Assembly (NCBI GenBank): GCA_905478555.1
Contig: CAJQIZ010000002.1
Span: 1-53,050, forward strand
Source of the DNA: an uncultured Flavobacteriales bacterium
GTDB lineage: Bacteria; Bacteroidota; Bacteroidia; Flavobacteriales; BACL11
Reading direction: 5' to 3'
DNA: 53,050 nt
Below are positions 42,791-51,166 of the stretch, one piece after another. Under the pieces are notes generated by a model that worked only from the letters and a program-made list of their open reading frames with translations, did not search any database and had not been told where the DNA came from. A program made the translations under genes and the position numbers. How positions within the stretch are numbered: the stretch's first letter is position 1; the number at the start of each line of letters is the position of its first letter.

Positions 42791-42953
42791 TTTGTTTTCG
42801 TTTATCGTCTTTTTTGTACGGACAATGCTTGCAGTTATTGTTACAACAATATCCTCTTTTTAAGTGGTACTTTTCTGTAAAAACAATATACCCTTCTTTA
42901 GAGTGATAATATTCGTCTTTATCCAGATTTTGTATTTTTGAGAATTCTTTCAT
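42777..42953 (-). CDS. DUF5522 cysteine-cluster small protein
   Basis: The protein has 58 residues and starts MKEFSKIQNL. The core GYCCNNNCKHCPY has four cysteines (36, 37, 41, 44) in a CC-x3-C-x2-C pattern followed by PY, the DUF5522 signature. It suggests a small zinc ribbon or Fe-S site. The tail is basic (KKDDKRKQNDR). The gene is too short for many callers. It overlaps hutU by 14 nt and is the first gene of the operon. A TAAATTTG element lies 7 nt before the ATG. It is divergent from the desulfhydrase-like gene with only 29 bp between the starts. Confidence 0.85.
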   Translation of the reverse strand: MKEFSKIQNLDKDEYYHSKEGYIVFTEKYHLKRGYCCNNNCKHCPYKKDDKRKQNDRY

Positions 42954-42960
42954 TTAACGG

Positions 42961-42977
42961 CAAATTTACGATATTTG
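42961..42977. promoter_or_regulatory. Back-to-back promoter elements in a 29-bp divergent gap
   Basis: Minus-strand TAAATTTG (42961-42968) is 7 nt from the DUF5522 start. Plus-strand GATATTTG (42970-42977, one mismatch to TAnnTTTG) is 5 nt from the desulfhydrase start. Only one base separates them, so each -33 region must lie over the other promoter or coding sequence. Confidence 0.5.
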
Positions 42978-42982
42978 CACAA

Positions 42983-43867
42983 ATGAAAATCAAAACTCAA
43001 GAAATATCCCATCCTCTCTTAAAAGAGAAAGAAATTCAACTTTTTATAAAGAGAATAGATTTGATTCATCCTTTTGTTTCGGGTAATAAATATTACAAAC
43101 TAAAATATAATTTGCTAGAAGCAGAAAAACAAAACATAAAAATTATCTTAACTTTTGGTGGAGCATATTCCAATCATATAGCGGCAACGTCATTTGCTGC
43201 AAACGAAAAAGGATTTAATAGTATTGGAATAATTAGGGGAGTGGAGACTTTACCATTGAATGATACTTTAAGTTTTGCTAAGCAAAATGGAATGGAACTC
43301 CATTATGTAAGTAGGCAGGAATATCGACAAAAACATAGCTCTGATTTTATTGAAAAGTTAAAAGATAAGTTTGGAGATTTTTATTTAATTCCAGAAGGGG
43401 GAAGCAATAAATTGGCAATAAAAGGAACCCAAGAGATTTTAGATAAAAACAATACTCAACATTTTATTTGCATTGCAATTGGTACAGGAAGTACTATTTC
43501 AGGAATTGTAAATTCTTCTTTTGAAAATCAGAAAGTTATTGGCTTTCCTGCTATAAAAGGAAGTGAAGATTTAGAAAAGGATATCAGTAGTTGGACTAAC
43601 AAACAAAATTGGAAATTAATAAACGATTACCATTTTGGTGCTTATGCTAAGATCTCAGAAGAGTTAATCGGTTTTGTAATAGATTTTTACGATAAAAATA
43701 ATATTCCTTTAGACGCAATTTATACCGGAAAAATGATGTTCGGAATTTTAGATTTAATTAAAAAAGATTACTTCCCAAAAGGGAGTAGTATTTTGGCAAT
43801 ACACACTGGGGGTTTGCAAGGAAATAAAGGAATTAATGAAAGGTTTAAGTTAAATCTTCCTATTTAA
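42983..43867 (+). CDS. D-cysteine desulfhydrase / ACC deaminase-like PLP enzyme
   Basis: The protein has 294 residues from ATG 42983; a TTG 45 nt upstream lies inside the divergent gene and is unlikely. It is a fold-type II PLP enzyme. The PLP lysine sits in VSGNKYYKLKYNL (about 35-47), and FGGAYSNHIAATSFAA is the ACC deaminase/D-cysteine desulfhydrase signature. IPEGGSNKLAIKGTQEI, CIAIGTGSTISGI (phosphate-binding loop) and LAIHTGGLQGNKG also fit. Substrate choice between D-cysteine and 1-aminocyclopropane-1-carboxylate is open; D-cysteine desulfhydration is more common for this branch. It is monocistronic. Confidence 0.88.
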   Translation: MKIKTQEISHPLLKEKEIQLFIKRIDLIHPFVSGNKYYKLKYNLLEAEKQNIKIILTFGGAYSNHIAATSFAANEKGFNSIGIIRGVETLPLNDTLSFAKQNGMELHYVSRQEYRQKHSSDFIEKLKDKFGDFYLIPEGGSNKLAIKGTQEILDKNNTQHFICIAIGTGSTISGIVNSSFENQKVIGFPAIKGSEDLEKDISSWTNKQNWKLINDYHFGAYAKISEELIGFVIDFYDKNNIPLDAIYTGKMMFGILDLIKKDYFPKGSSILAIHTGGLQGNKGINERFKLNLPI

Positions 43868-44004
43868 AACTTACTAGATATGAGTCTTTTCTATCCAGAA
43901 GACCCAATCATGGATTTCAGAAAGTGTTTTATTTCATTGTAAAATGTTTATAATTAAGATTTTCGAAATGTATAAAATTTATAATAAATTTATATTTTAG
44001 TGGA

Positions 44005-44886
44005 ATGAAATATTTCCTTCTCCTTTTCTTTTCTTTTTTAGTGTTTACTACTTTTTCTCAAAGTAAAACTGATCTGTATATTGAAAAGTATGCCGAATTG
44101 GCAGTAAGTGAAATGAACGAATTTGGAATACCGGCATCTATTACATTGTCTCAAGGTATACTAGAAAGTGGAAATGGAGAAAGCTATTTGGCAAGGGAAG
44201 GTAAGAACCATTTCGGAATAAAATGTCATGGGTGGGAGGGAATGAAAATTTATGCAGATGATGATGCTAAAAACGAATGTTTCCGGAAGTATAAGAAGGT
44301 AAAGCAATCCTATAGAGATCATTCAGAGTTTTTAACTACACATAGTAGATATTCCTCTTTATTTGAATTGAAAATAACCGATTATAAAGGTTGGGCAAAA
44401 GGACTTAAAAAAGCAGGATATGCAACCAGCCCTACTTATGCAGATAATTTAATTTCTGTTATAGAACGATATGATTTAAATAAATTTGATAAGGGAGTTT
44501 TAGAACAAAAACAGCAGGAGTTATTTGTTACTCATACTTATGGATTTCCATTTGCCTATGGGGTAGGGCTGAGCTATATGAAATCTGTGGACTATTTTGT
44601 TTCTGCAGAGTTAAATTCCTCCTTTGTATTTAGTGGTGCTTCTATTGGAGGGGGAAAACATTTATTTGATAAATGGTATGGAAGTATATCTGTAAATGGA
44701 ATATATGCTATCTATGAAAAAGAAGAAACACATAGATTTGATTTTGCTATAAGCCCGCAACTAAACTACATGTTGGATACAAAAAACAAGAAAATATTAA
44801 TAAATGCTGGAGTGTTATTTCCTTTGAAGGGAGTAATAAAAAGGAAGATAATACCCACTTTTAGTTTAACTTATTTAATAAAATAA
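44005..44886 (+). CDS. Secreted GH73-type glucosaminidase with beta-rich C-terminus
   Basis: The protein has 293 residues. The signal peptide ends at TTFSQ (1-19). The glucosaminidase domain (about 20-165) shows SITLSQGILESGNGESYLA with catalytic Glu54, NHFGIKCHGWEGMKIYADDD, CFRKYKKVKQSYRDHSEFL and GYATSPTYADNLISVIERY. It would cleave N-acetylglucosaminyl bonds in peptidoglycan. Relatives usually end in LysM repeats. Here the last about 115 residues are beta strands with alternating aromatic residues (FAYGVGLSYMKSVDYFVSAE, YGSISVNGIYAI, FDFAISPQLNYML, IIPTFSLTYLI) and resemble a small outer-membrane barrel. The next gene begins 4 nt later. Confidence 0.85.
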   Translation: MKYFLLLFFSFLVFTTFSQSKTDLYIEKYAELAVSEMNEFGIPASITLSQGILESGNGESYLAREGKNHFGIKCHGWEGMKIYADDDAKNECFRKYKKVKQSYRDHSEFLTTHSRYSSLFELKITDYKGWAKGLKKAGYATSPTYADNLISVIERYDLNKFDKGVLEQKQQELFVTHTYGFPFAYGVGLSYMKSVDYFVSAELNSSFVFSGASIGGGKHLFDKWYGSISVNGIYAIYEKEETHRFDFAISPQLNYMLDTKNKKILINAGVLFPLKGVIKRKIIPTFSLTYLIK

Positions 44887-44890
44887 AATT

Positions 44891-45325
44891 ATGATAAACA
44901 GAATTTTATTAATTTTAATATCCATTTTTAGTATAACTACCATTTATGCGTTAGAAAAAGATGTAGATACAATTCGTTTTTTAGATAAAACAATATCAAT
45001 AAATGATATTAAAACCAATGTAGAATATTATCAAGCTATGTTATCATTAATAGATAATGAAATAAAAAATGATTCTACTAATAAATTTCTAAAGGAAATA
45101 AAATGGTATTATAATAGTTTAATTCAAGGCCTTGAAGATTTTCATTTTGATGTATTATTTTCTGAAGCAGGAAAAATTGAAACTAAATTACAACAGTATT
45201 TAATAGATAATCCTCAAAAATTACAATTTCATATAAATAAAGGTAAAAAATATTACATAGGAAGTTATATTGAAATGTATGATAAAGAATATCAAAAAAG
45301 AGGATATCATCTTGATGACGATTAA
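44891..45325 (+). CDS. Small exported protein of unknown function
   Basis: The protein has 144 residues. A signal-like N-terminus (MINRILLILISIFSITTIYA, about 1-20) is followed by an alpha-helical, charged body without known motifs (YYQAMLSLIDNEIKNDS, WYYNSLIQGLEDFHFDVLF) and an acidic end (HLDDD). It follows the glucosaminidase with a 4-nt gap, suggesting one operon and possibly a cell-wall-related role by association only. The stop codon overlaps that of the convergent gene. Confidence 0.65.
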   Translation: MINRILLILISIFSITTIYALEKDVDTIRFLDKTISINDIKTNVEYYQAMLSLIDNEIKNDSTNKFLKEIKWYYNSLIQGLEDFHFDVLFSEAGKIETKLQQYLIDNPQKLQFHINKGKKYYIGSYIEMYDKEYQKRGYHLDDD

Positions 45326-46596
45326 TAAAAAAACTTTTCCATAAAAAAGTAATCTCCATCTTCTGGTTGTTTTTTATCTAAATACCTCTGTATGGCAGTA
45401 TTCCAATCTAGTTTTTTGTTTCCGTTATTAACTATAAAATATACATGTTCTGATTTCACTTTATTATAATCGTATCCTCCTTTTTCTAATTTTAACTTTA
45501 GTTTTACGGTAGATTCTCTAAAAGATTCTCCATTTAAAAGATGGTATGTTATTTCTCCTACTTTTGTTTGTTCCTGACTTTCCTGATTTTGTTCCACAAT
45601 CTGATTTATCAATTGTTCTTCCTCTGTTACAGAATCAATTTGCATGCTATCTATGAAGGTAGAGTCTGTTAATATTTCTTTTATTTTTTCGAACTGAAAA
45701 AGATTAAAGTTAGTAATAACTCCATTTTTTTCTCCTCTTAATTGATAAGATAAAATGGTGTTTGTAGTATCGTTTTCATCAGTAATATTGTAGTAATAAT
45801 TGATTCCGTAATCCGAAAATTGTTTGCTTTTGTAGTGGATAAATAAAGGGTTATTTTGCATAGTATTTCCATCTTTTAAGTTGAAGTACATATAACTTAA
45901 TTCTGTGGTGTCGGAACCGAAAATAAAGTAATCACCTGTATTTATATAATAACTTTTACTTTCTGTAAATAAATTTCCTGCAAGGAGATGAAACAGATTA
46001 TCTGTATTTATTTTATAATACAACAATCTCTTGCTTATTTGAGGAGTGATACTGTCCATAATAAAATTAAGAAGGCTGACCACATTGTAGGCTTCTTCCG
46101 ATTTTAAGTAATAAAAAGTAGAAGTATTTGAAGTGAAACTTCCAATTTCGTTTATATAATTTGCTAGTTCAGAAACATTAAAATTAAAATCTGTTTTCAG
46201 AGATTTATTTATAGAGTCCCATTCTTGAAATTGATTGTTGCTTTTTAAGTATGTTTTGTAATTATTTAAAGTGCTTGCTTTGTAGTTTACACTCAAAAAC
46301 TCTATGGTGCTATAAGCAGCTATTTCTCCAATTGTAATGGATTGAGTTTGTTGTTTTTTTAAGATGTTTATGAAGTTACTAGTATCGGAAAAGGCAATGT
46401 TTTCTACTCCAATTAACGAATCGTATTTAAGAGTAGAATCTTTCTGTAAAAGCCTAAATATAAGATCAGAATTATTAGTTTTTTCTATCTGATTATCAAT
46501 AGGTTCTATTTTGTTGTTTAGTCCTGTAAATAACCAGTATCCTATAACAGAAAGGCTGATGATAAGCAGAATACTGTTTCTTAAATTTTTAGTCAT
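45322..46596 (-). CDS. Membrane-anchored protein of unknown function
   Basis: The protein has 424 residues with one N-terminal membrane segment (SILLIISLSVIGYWLF, about 8-23) and a long periplasmic region. The region has repeated helical and beta segments, an acidic Gln/Glu-rich stretch near 325-345, and a C-terminal domain ending GDYFFMEKFFY. I recognise no family with confidence. It is the third gene of the cluster 47223-48104 > rnhB > this gene, 30 nt after rnhB, and shares stop-codon bases (TTAA) with the convergent gene. Confidence 0.65.
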   Translation of the reverse strand: MTKNLRNSILLIISLSVIGYWLFTGLNNKIEPIDNQIEKTNNSDLIFRLLQKDSTLKYDSLIGVENIAFSDTSNFINILKKQQTQSITIGEIAAYSTIEFLSVNYKASTLNNYKTYLKSNNQFQEWDSINKSLKTDFNFNVSELANYINEIGSFTSNTSTFYYLKSEEAYNVVSLLNFIMDSITPQISKRLLYYKINTDNLFHLLAGNLFTESKSYYINTGDYFIFGSDTTELSYMYFNLKDGNTMQNNPLFIHYKSKQFSDYGINYYYNITDENDTTNTILSYQLRGEKNGVITNFNLFQFEKIKEILTDSTFIDSMQIDSVTEEEQLINQIVEQNQESQEQTKVGEITYHLLNGESFRESTVKLKLKLEKGGYDYNKVKSEHVYFIVNNGNKKLDWNTAIQRYLDKKQPEDGDYFFMEKFFY

Positions 46597-46626
46597 TATT
46601 TAATCTTTAATTTAAATTCAAAATTA

Positions 46627-47220
46627 TTAAAATAGATCTAGCTGATTTGCTAGTAATCGGAAACTTTTCCTATGATGAATGTTAGCACCTAATTCTTTTA
46701 TTGCAACTCTATGTTTCTTAGTAGGATAGCCCTTGTTGTTTTCCCAGTCGTATTTAGGAAACTCTTGGGATAAGTCTTCCATTATTTTATCTCTGGCCGT
46801 TTTAGCAAGTACAGATGCAGCCGCAATACTCATGTATTTAGTATCCCCTTTTATAATGCATTTGTGATCTACATTTTTATATTTATTAAATCTGTTCCCA
46901 TCAATAAGTAATAATTCAAACTTACCTTTTATTTTTTCTGTAGCTCGGTGCATGGCCAAAAAAGATGCGTTTAGTATGTTTACTTCATCAATTTCTTGAG
47001 GAGATACAATTCCTATCCCAAAACTAATGGCTTCTTTTTTTATTATAATTTCCATCTCCTCCCTTTTTTTCTTACTCATTTGTTTGGAGTCGTTTAGTTT
47101 TTTGTTTTTAAAATTATGGGGAAGTAAAACAGCTGCAGCTACTACAGGTCCTGCTAAGCATCCTCTTCCTGCTTCATCACAACCTACCTCTATTTTGTCG
47201 GAATATTTTTGTTGTAGCAT
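46627..47220 (-). CDS. rnhB: Ribonuclease HII
   Basis: This enzyme cleaves RNA strands in RNA-DNA hybrids and removes single ribonucleotides from DNA. The length is 197 residues (typical). The catalytic acidic residues are visible in GCDEAGRGCLAGPVVAAAV (Asp15, Glu16), LLLIDGNRF (Asp near 107) and SIAAASVLAKTARDKIM (Asp near 138). YDWENNKGYPTKKHRVAI is the substrate-binding region. It starts 2 nt after the stop of the preceding secreted-protein gene. Confidence 0.96.
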   Translation of the reverse strand: MLQQKYSDKIEVGCDEAGRGCLAGPVVAAAVLLPHNFKNKKLNDSKQMSKKKREEMEIIIKKEAISFGIGIVSPQEIDEVNILNASFLAMHRATEKIKGKFELLLIDGNRFNKYKNVDHKCIIKGDTKYMSIAAASVLAKTARDKIMEDLSQEFPKYDWENNKGYPTKKHRVAIKELGANIHHRKSFRLLANQLDLF

Positions 47221-47222
47221 AC

Positions 47223-48104
47223 TTAATTGTTAAAAAGACCTTTGTCTGATTTTGCCTTCTTTATTTCAGGTAATGTAGTTTTTGTTCTTGCATCAATATT
47301 CTGTGTAAACATCCATGTTCCATTTTTATATTGATAGCAATCATAACTCCCATCTGCAACATAAAATTGATTAAACCTTTCCTGGTTTTCTTTTAATGGA
47401 ACTAAATGATCCATTATAATTCTTTTATTTTCCTCATCATAATTTACTGATGCAGAGGTGTTGGAGTTGTATTTATAGATAATTCTTTTGGAGACTGTTT
47501 TTCCATTTATAAATATGTCTTTTCCAAAACTAACCTCTTTGTTTTTTATTTCTATTACATCAATTATTTTGGTGGTAGATTTACTATTACTTCCGTCCCA
47601 TGCTAAAATGGTGTACAGTTTATTGTTTTTCTTTTTCGGAGATATTATTTTATAGATTAACGCTCCGTACCAATTATCTTTATCTAAGGTATTGTTTTCA
47701 GAGTTCAACACATTTTTATTGTCTTTTAATTCAATAATAGTGTTGAAGTCGTTCTTTCCTGTAGCTTCTAATACTATCAAATTAAAATAGTTATAGCTGC
47801 CGTCTTCCTTCTTTAAAATCCAGCTGAATAAACGGAAACTATTATCTGTAGGATTTAGTTTGCTTATGGTTACTAATTTACCAAAAGGGTAGAGGTATGA
47901 TTTTTTATATTTTAAGACTTCTTTTAGTTCAGATAAAAACCCAATATTAGCTTGAGTTCTTATTTTTTCAGTTTCTCCGTTCATAATAGTATGTGCTATT
48001 ACCGAAAGAGTATCTTCATATTCTATTATAACATTTTGTGATATGTTCTGAGAAAATAAACTGTTAGAGAATAACAGGAATGAAAAGAAAATTATTTTGT
48101 TCAT
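47223..48104 (-). CDS. Secreted protein of unknown function upstream of rnhB
   Basis: The protein has 293 residues. The signal peptide ends at SLFSQ (about 1-19). The body is beta-rich with LYTILAWDGSNSKSTTKIIDV, and a C-terminal VADGSYDCYQYKNGTWMFTQNID. There are no catalytic motifs I recognise. It resembles conserved flavobacterial proteins located beside rnhB. The tight 2-nt spacing argues for one transcript with rnhB, but a functional link is not evident. Confidence 0.7.
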   Translation of the reverse strand: MNKIIFFSFLLFSNSLFSQNISQNVIIEYEDTLSVIAHTIMNGETEKIRTQANIGFLSELKEVLKYKKSYLYPFGKLVTISKLNPTDNSFRLFSWILKKEDGSYNYFNLIVLEATGKNDFNTIIELKDNKNVLNSENNTLDKDNWYGALIYKIISPKKKNNKLYTILAWDGSNSKSTTKIIDVIEIKNKEVSFGKDIFINGKTVSKRIIYKYNSNTSASVNYDEENKRIIMDHLVPLKENQERFNQFYVADGSYDCYQYKNGTWMFTQNIDARTKTTLPEIKKAKSDKGLFNN

Positions 48105-48144
48105 TTTTATTTTTAGTAAATAACTACAAATAGTAAACTAATAT

Positions 48145-48152
48145 TACTTTTG
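48145..48152 (+). promoter_or_regulatory. Promoter -7 element (TACTTTTG) of the acyl-CoA reductase gene
   Basis: An exact TAnnTTTG match 19 nt before the ATG at 48172. Confidence 0.55.
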
Positions 48153-48171
48153 CACAAAGATATTACATAAA

Positions 48172-49221
48172 ATGAACTTAGAAGAAAGAATACACACATT
48201 TGTACAGTTAGGTAGATTTATTTCTGGACTTTCGTTAGAAAACCCCACTTTTATGAAGGATGAATTAGGATCTCTAAAAGGTAAAATAAGAGAAGCGAAA
48301 GTGAGGAATAATTGGTTTACAGAAGATAGTATTAAGAATTCTTTATTGGCTTTGTCCGAACAGCTAAGTGCAGCAAATTTTGATGCTTGGCTGACTCCTT
48401 ATAATTTATCAGATTTAGGAGAGGATAAAAAAGTACTACTAGTAATGGCGGGAAACATTCCATTGGTTGGTTTTCATGATTTTTTGTCGGTAATTGTAAG
48501 TGGAAACAAAGCGGTGGTAAAACTCTCCTCCAACGATAGTGTGTTATTACCTTATTTATGGGAAATACTTTGTAAAATAAATCCTAATTTTTCAGATAAG
48601 CTAAAATATATTCAAAATTTAAAGGAGCGAAAATTTGATGCAGTTATAGCAACTGGTTCAGATAATTCCTCAAAATATTTTGAATATTATTTTAATAATA
48701 TCCGTAGGATAATCAGAAAGAACAGAAGGTCAATTGCTGTTTTGAATGGAAAAGAAACACAACAAGAGTTAAAAAGATTAGCGGAAGATATTTTCTTGTA
48801 TTTCGGATTAGGTTGCAGAAATGTATCTAAAGTGTTTTTGCCAAAAGGATATAATTTAGACAAATTATTTGAAGTATTTTTCCCTTTTCAAGATATTGTA
48901 AACCATAAGAAATACGGTAATAATTATGATTATAATAAAGCAATATTTCTGATGGGGAGCCATGAGTTAATAGAAAATGGTTTTGTGCTTTTAAAAGAAG
49001 ATTCTTCCTTACAATCTCCTGTATCTATGTTGTTTTATGAGTTTTATGAAGATTTGGAGAAAGTGAAAGATTACATTAATAAAAATGAAGACTTGCTACA
49101 ATGTGTTGTAAGTAAGGAAGATATTGTAAAGAAGAATACTCATTTTGGAGAAACACAAAAACCACAACTTTGGGATTATGCCGATAATATAGATACCATT
49201 GAGTTTTTAACTACTCTTTAA
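48172..49221 (+). CDS. LuxC-like acyl-CoA reductase
   Basis: The protein has 349 residues and resembles the aldehyde dehydrogenase-fold acyl-CoA reductases of the LuxC family, but is shorter than luminescence LuxC. Visible are VMAGNIPLVGFHDFLSVIVSGN (nucleotide-binding entry), AVVKLSSNDS, FDAVIATGSDNSSKYFEYYF, and FGLGCRNVSKVFLPKGYN with the likely catalytic Cys. It would reduce fatty acyl-CoA to aldehyde. No luxD or luxE or luciferase gene is nearby, so a role in lipid or storage metabolism is more plausible than light production. The stop overlaps that of the convergent gene. Confidence 0.85.
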   Translation: MNLEERIHTFVQLGRFISGLSLENPTFMKDELGSLKGKIREAKVRNNWFTEDSIKNSLLALSEQLSAANFDAWLTPYNLSDLGEDKKVLLVMAGNIPLVGFHDFLSVIVSGNKAVVKLSSNDSVLLPYLWEILCKINPNFSDKLKYIQNLKERKFDAVIATGSDNSSKYFEYYFNNIRRIIRKNRRSIAVLNGKETQQELKRLAEDIFLYFGLGCRNVSKVFLPKGYNLDKLFEVFFPFQDIVNHKKYGNNYDYNKAIFLMGSHELIENGFVLLKEDSSLQSPVSMLFYEFYEDLEKVKDYINKNEDLLQCVVSKEDIVKKNTHFGETQKPQLWDYADNIDTIEFLTTL

Positions 49222-50681
49222 TTCACTCTTTTTAAGGCTCCCAAATCAGGAACATTATCTCTTAATTTTCCTTCTAAGTCTGAATACAGAATTTGCTCTG
49301 TTTGTGTAATGTTAAAATCTCCAGCAGAATTACATGCAGAGTTTTGGGACAAATGAAAATCAAATAATTTTTTGTTTTCAAATGCTGGACTTTCATTTTT
49401 TATTACATTGATGTAATTAGAATTTTCTGTGTCTTCATTCGGATCAATTTTAATTAGGCAGTGGTCAAAAGTATAGTTGAAATTACCGATTTCATTTTCC
49501 TGAAAAGAGATTTCATTAGTAAGGTTTCCATCAATAATACAATTACCGAAATAAGCCTTATTCAAATCCCTAATATAAATATTTCCATCTGAACCTTCAT
49601 AATAATTGTTTAGTAGTATAGAGGGTGTGTTTCTAAAGTCAAAATTCCAATAGTTGGCAAAAGTACAATGCTTAAAGGAATAATCTCCACCAATATTACA
49701 CACTACTGAATATTGTCCGCATTTTGTGATAATTGTATTGTTTACTTCTATTTTTGCTCCTTGCCCTAGTATTCCTATTGCGGACATGTTATCTATTTTG
49801 CAATTATTTATTACTGCAGTAGGATTGATGTTTGTTACAGTATCTGCATGTATAGCTATGGTTCCGTTTTGGAAGTTACAATAATTAAATTCGTTATTAA
49901 TACTTCCTGGATACAACCAAACTTTATCCCATTGTCCTGGTAAAGAGTCGTACCAAGAATCTAATCTATCTCCTCTAAAAGTAACTTCATTTCCTAGTTC
50001 TCCATTTACTTTTATAGTTCCTCCTGTTGTAGCAGAAAATGGATTTCCTACAATAACACCTGAGTTTTTGTGTAGGTAAATATTTGATCCTGCATTTATA
50101 GTTAATTGGCAGTTCGGATCTACAATTACATATCCGTAAATAACATGTGGTTTGTCGTTATTCCAGACTTCATTGCATTCTAGTTGATGGTAAAAAAACC
50201 TAGAAGTATCTTCTCCATTTATTATGTCTCCATAAGTATTTGCAGTATGAAAATAAGCATCTTGTCCGTAGGCTACTAAGTCAACATCTTGTATTTTAAT
50301 TCCAGTAGTAAAAATAATAGAATCGGAAACTAAATAGGGAATATTTGTATTTGTTGGGTCAATGGTTACTTCTACAAAAACAAACATACTGTCGTTTGCT
50401 AATATTTTTACATTTTGTATGTTGTTGCCACTTTCTCCATCTACATTCATTCTGAAATTACCTTCTGTATCTCCAGATAATCTTACATTGGTGATAATAT
50501 CAAAATTATTGTAGTTGTACACCATAAGTTGTTTGGTAACAGAACCTATAGAACTAAAAATTGTATCAAAAATAACGGTATCGTTGGAAAACTGTAATGT
50601 GGCAGTTTCTTCAGTTTGTAAGTTTTCCTTTTTGCAGGAATAAGTAAGTATTAGAACTAATATGGGGAGGATGTATTTCAT
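49218..50681 (-). CDS. Beta-helix lipoprotein
   Basis: The protein has 487 residues. A lipoprotein signal ends in LILTYSC (Cys16). A roughly 120-residue N-terminal domain looks like an Ig/transthyretin-type fold (FDTIFSSIGSVTKQLMVYN). The C-terminal two thirds carry short beta-helix rungs (CQLTINAGSNIYLHKN, IAIHADTVTNINPTAVINNC, IEVNNTIITKCGQ, YFGNCIIDGNL) and fit a right-handed parallel beta-helix. It is probably anchored to the outer membrane and may bind or cleave a polysaccharide; activity is unproven. The ATG follows the smpB stop with no gap (TAA ATG). Confidence 0.8.
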   Translation of the reverse strand: MKYILPILVLILTYSCKKENLQTEETATLQFSNDTVIFDTIFSSIGSVTKQLMVYNYNNFDIITNVRLSGDTEGNFRMNVDGESGNNIQNVKILANDSMFVFVEVTIDPTNTNIPYLVSDSIIFTTGIKIQDVDLVAYGQDAYFHTANTYGDIINGEDTSRFFYHQLECNEVWNNDKPHVIYGYVIVDPNCQLTINAGSNIYLHKNSGVIVGNPFSATTGGTIKVNGELGNEVTFRGDRLDSWYDSLPGQWDKVWLYPGSINNEFNYCNFQNGTIAIHADTVTNINPTAVINNCKIDNMSAIGILGQGAKIEVNNTIITKCGQYSVVCNIGGDYSFKHCTFANYWNFDFRNTPSILLNNYYEGSDGNIYIRDLNKAYFGNCIIDGNLTNEISFQENEIGNFNYTFDHCLIKIDPNEDTENSNYINVIKNESPAFENKKLFDFHLSQNSACNSAGDFNITQTEQILYSDLEGKLRDNVPDLGALKRVN

Positions 50682-51137
50682 TTAAAAGTTTTTACGGATT
50701 CTATCTAAATCTCTTTTATTGTCCTTGTCTTTTAAGGATTCTCTTTTATCGAATAGCTTTTTACCCTTTGCAACTGCAATTTCTAACTTAGCTCTTCCTT
50801 TATCATTTACAAATAATCGGGTAGGGATAATGGTCATTCCCTTTGTAGTTACTTTCCCGTTAATCTTCTCTAATTCTTGTCTATTTAAAAGAAGTTTTCG
50901 TTCTCTTTTTGGTTCATGATTTACATATCCTCCATTGGAGTATTCCGAAATATGTAGGTTTTTTATCCAGAGTTCATTTTCAATAAATACGCAATGCGCA
51001 TCCGACATAGTTACATGACTATTCCTAATTGATTTTATTTCTGTTCCCTTCAACACTACCCCTGCAACGAACTTATCAATAAATTCGTATTCGTGGGAAG
51101 CTTTTCTGTTCTTAATATTTATAAAATCTTTGGACAT
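50682..51137 (-). CDS. smpB: SsrA-binding protein SmpB
   Basis: SmpB binds tmRNA and ribosomes to rescue stalled translation. The 151 residues match the family. Motifs are NRKASHEYEFIDKFVAGVVLKGTEIKSIR, DAHCVFIENELWIKNLHISEYS, RERKLLLNRQEL and the basic C-terminal tail KKLFDKRESLKDKDNKRDLDRI. The start is supported by TATCTTTG 5 nt upstream. No tmRNA gene (ssrA) is visible here. The beta-helix lipoprotein gene follows directly. Confidence 0.96.
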   Translation of the reverse strand: MSKDFINIKNRKASHEYEFIDKFVAGVVLKGTEIKSIRNSHVTMSDAHCVFIENELWIKNLHISEYSNGGYVNHEPKRERKLLLNRQELEKINGKVTTKGMTIIPTRLFVNDKGRAKLEIAVAKGKKLFDKRESLKDKDNKRDLDRIRKNF

Positions 51138-51142
51138 AATTG

Positions 51143-51150
51143 CAAAGATA
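51143..51150 (-). promoter_or_regulatory. Promoter -7 element (TATCTTTG) 5 nt before the smpB ATG
   Basis: An exact TAnnTTTG match on the minus strand, lying in the 29-nt gap between the ZIP transporter stop and smpB. The spacing predicts a near-leaderless message. Confidence 0.6.
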
Positions 51151-51166
51151 GTAAAAAGATGAGGGT

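Noticed and set aside
42938-42982. A 15-codon upstream extension of the desulfhydrase-like gene from TTG
   Set aside because: It would begin inside the divergent DUF5522 gene and run across both promoter elements. Homology begins at the ATG at 42983.
43880-43942. A 20-codon ORF starting MSLFYPEDPIMDF in the gap before the glucosaminidase gene
   Set aside because: No signal, motif or promoter element was seen, and it is short enough to be chance. It could be a gene remnant but cannot be supported.
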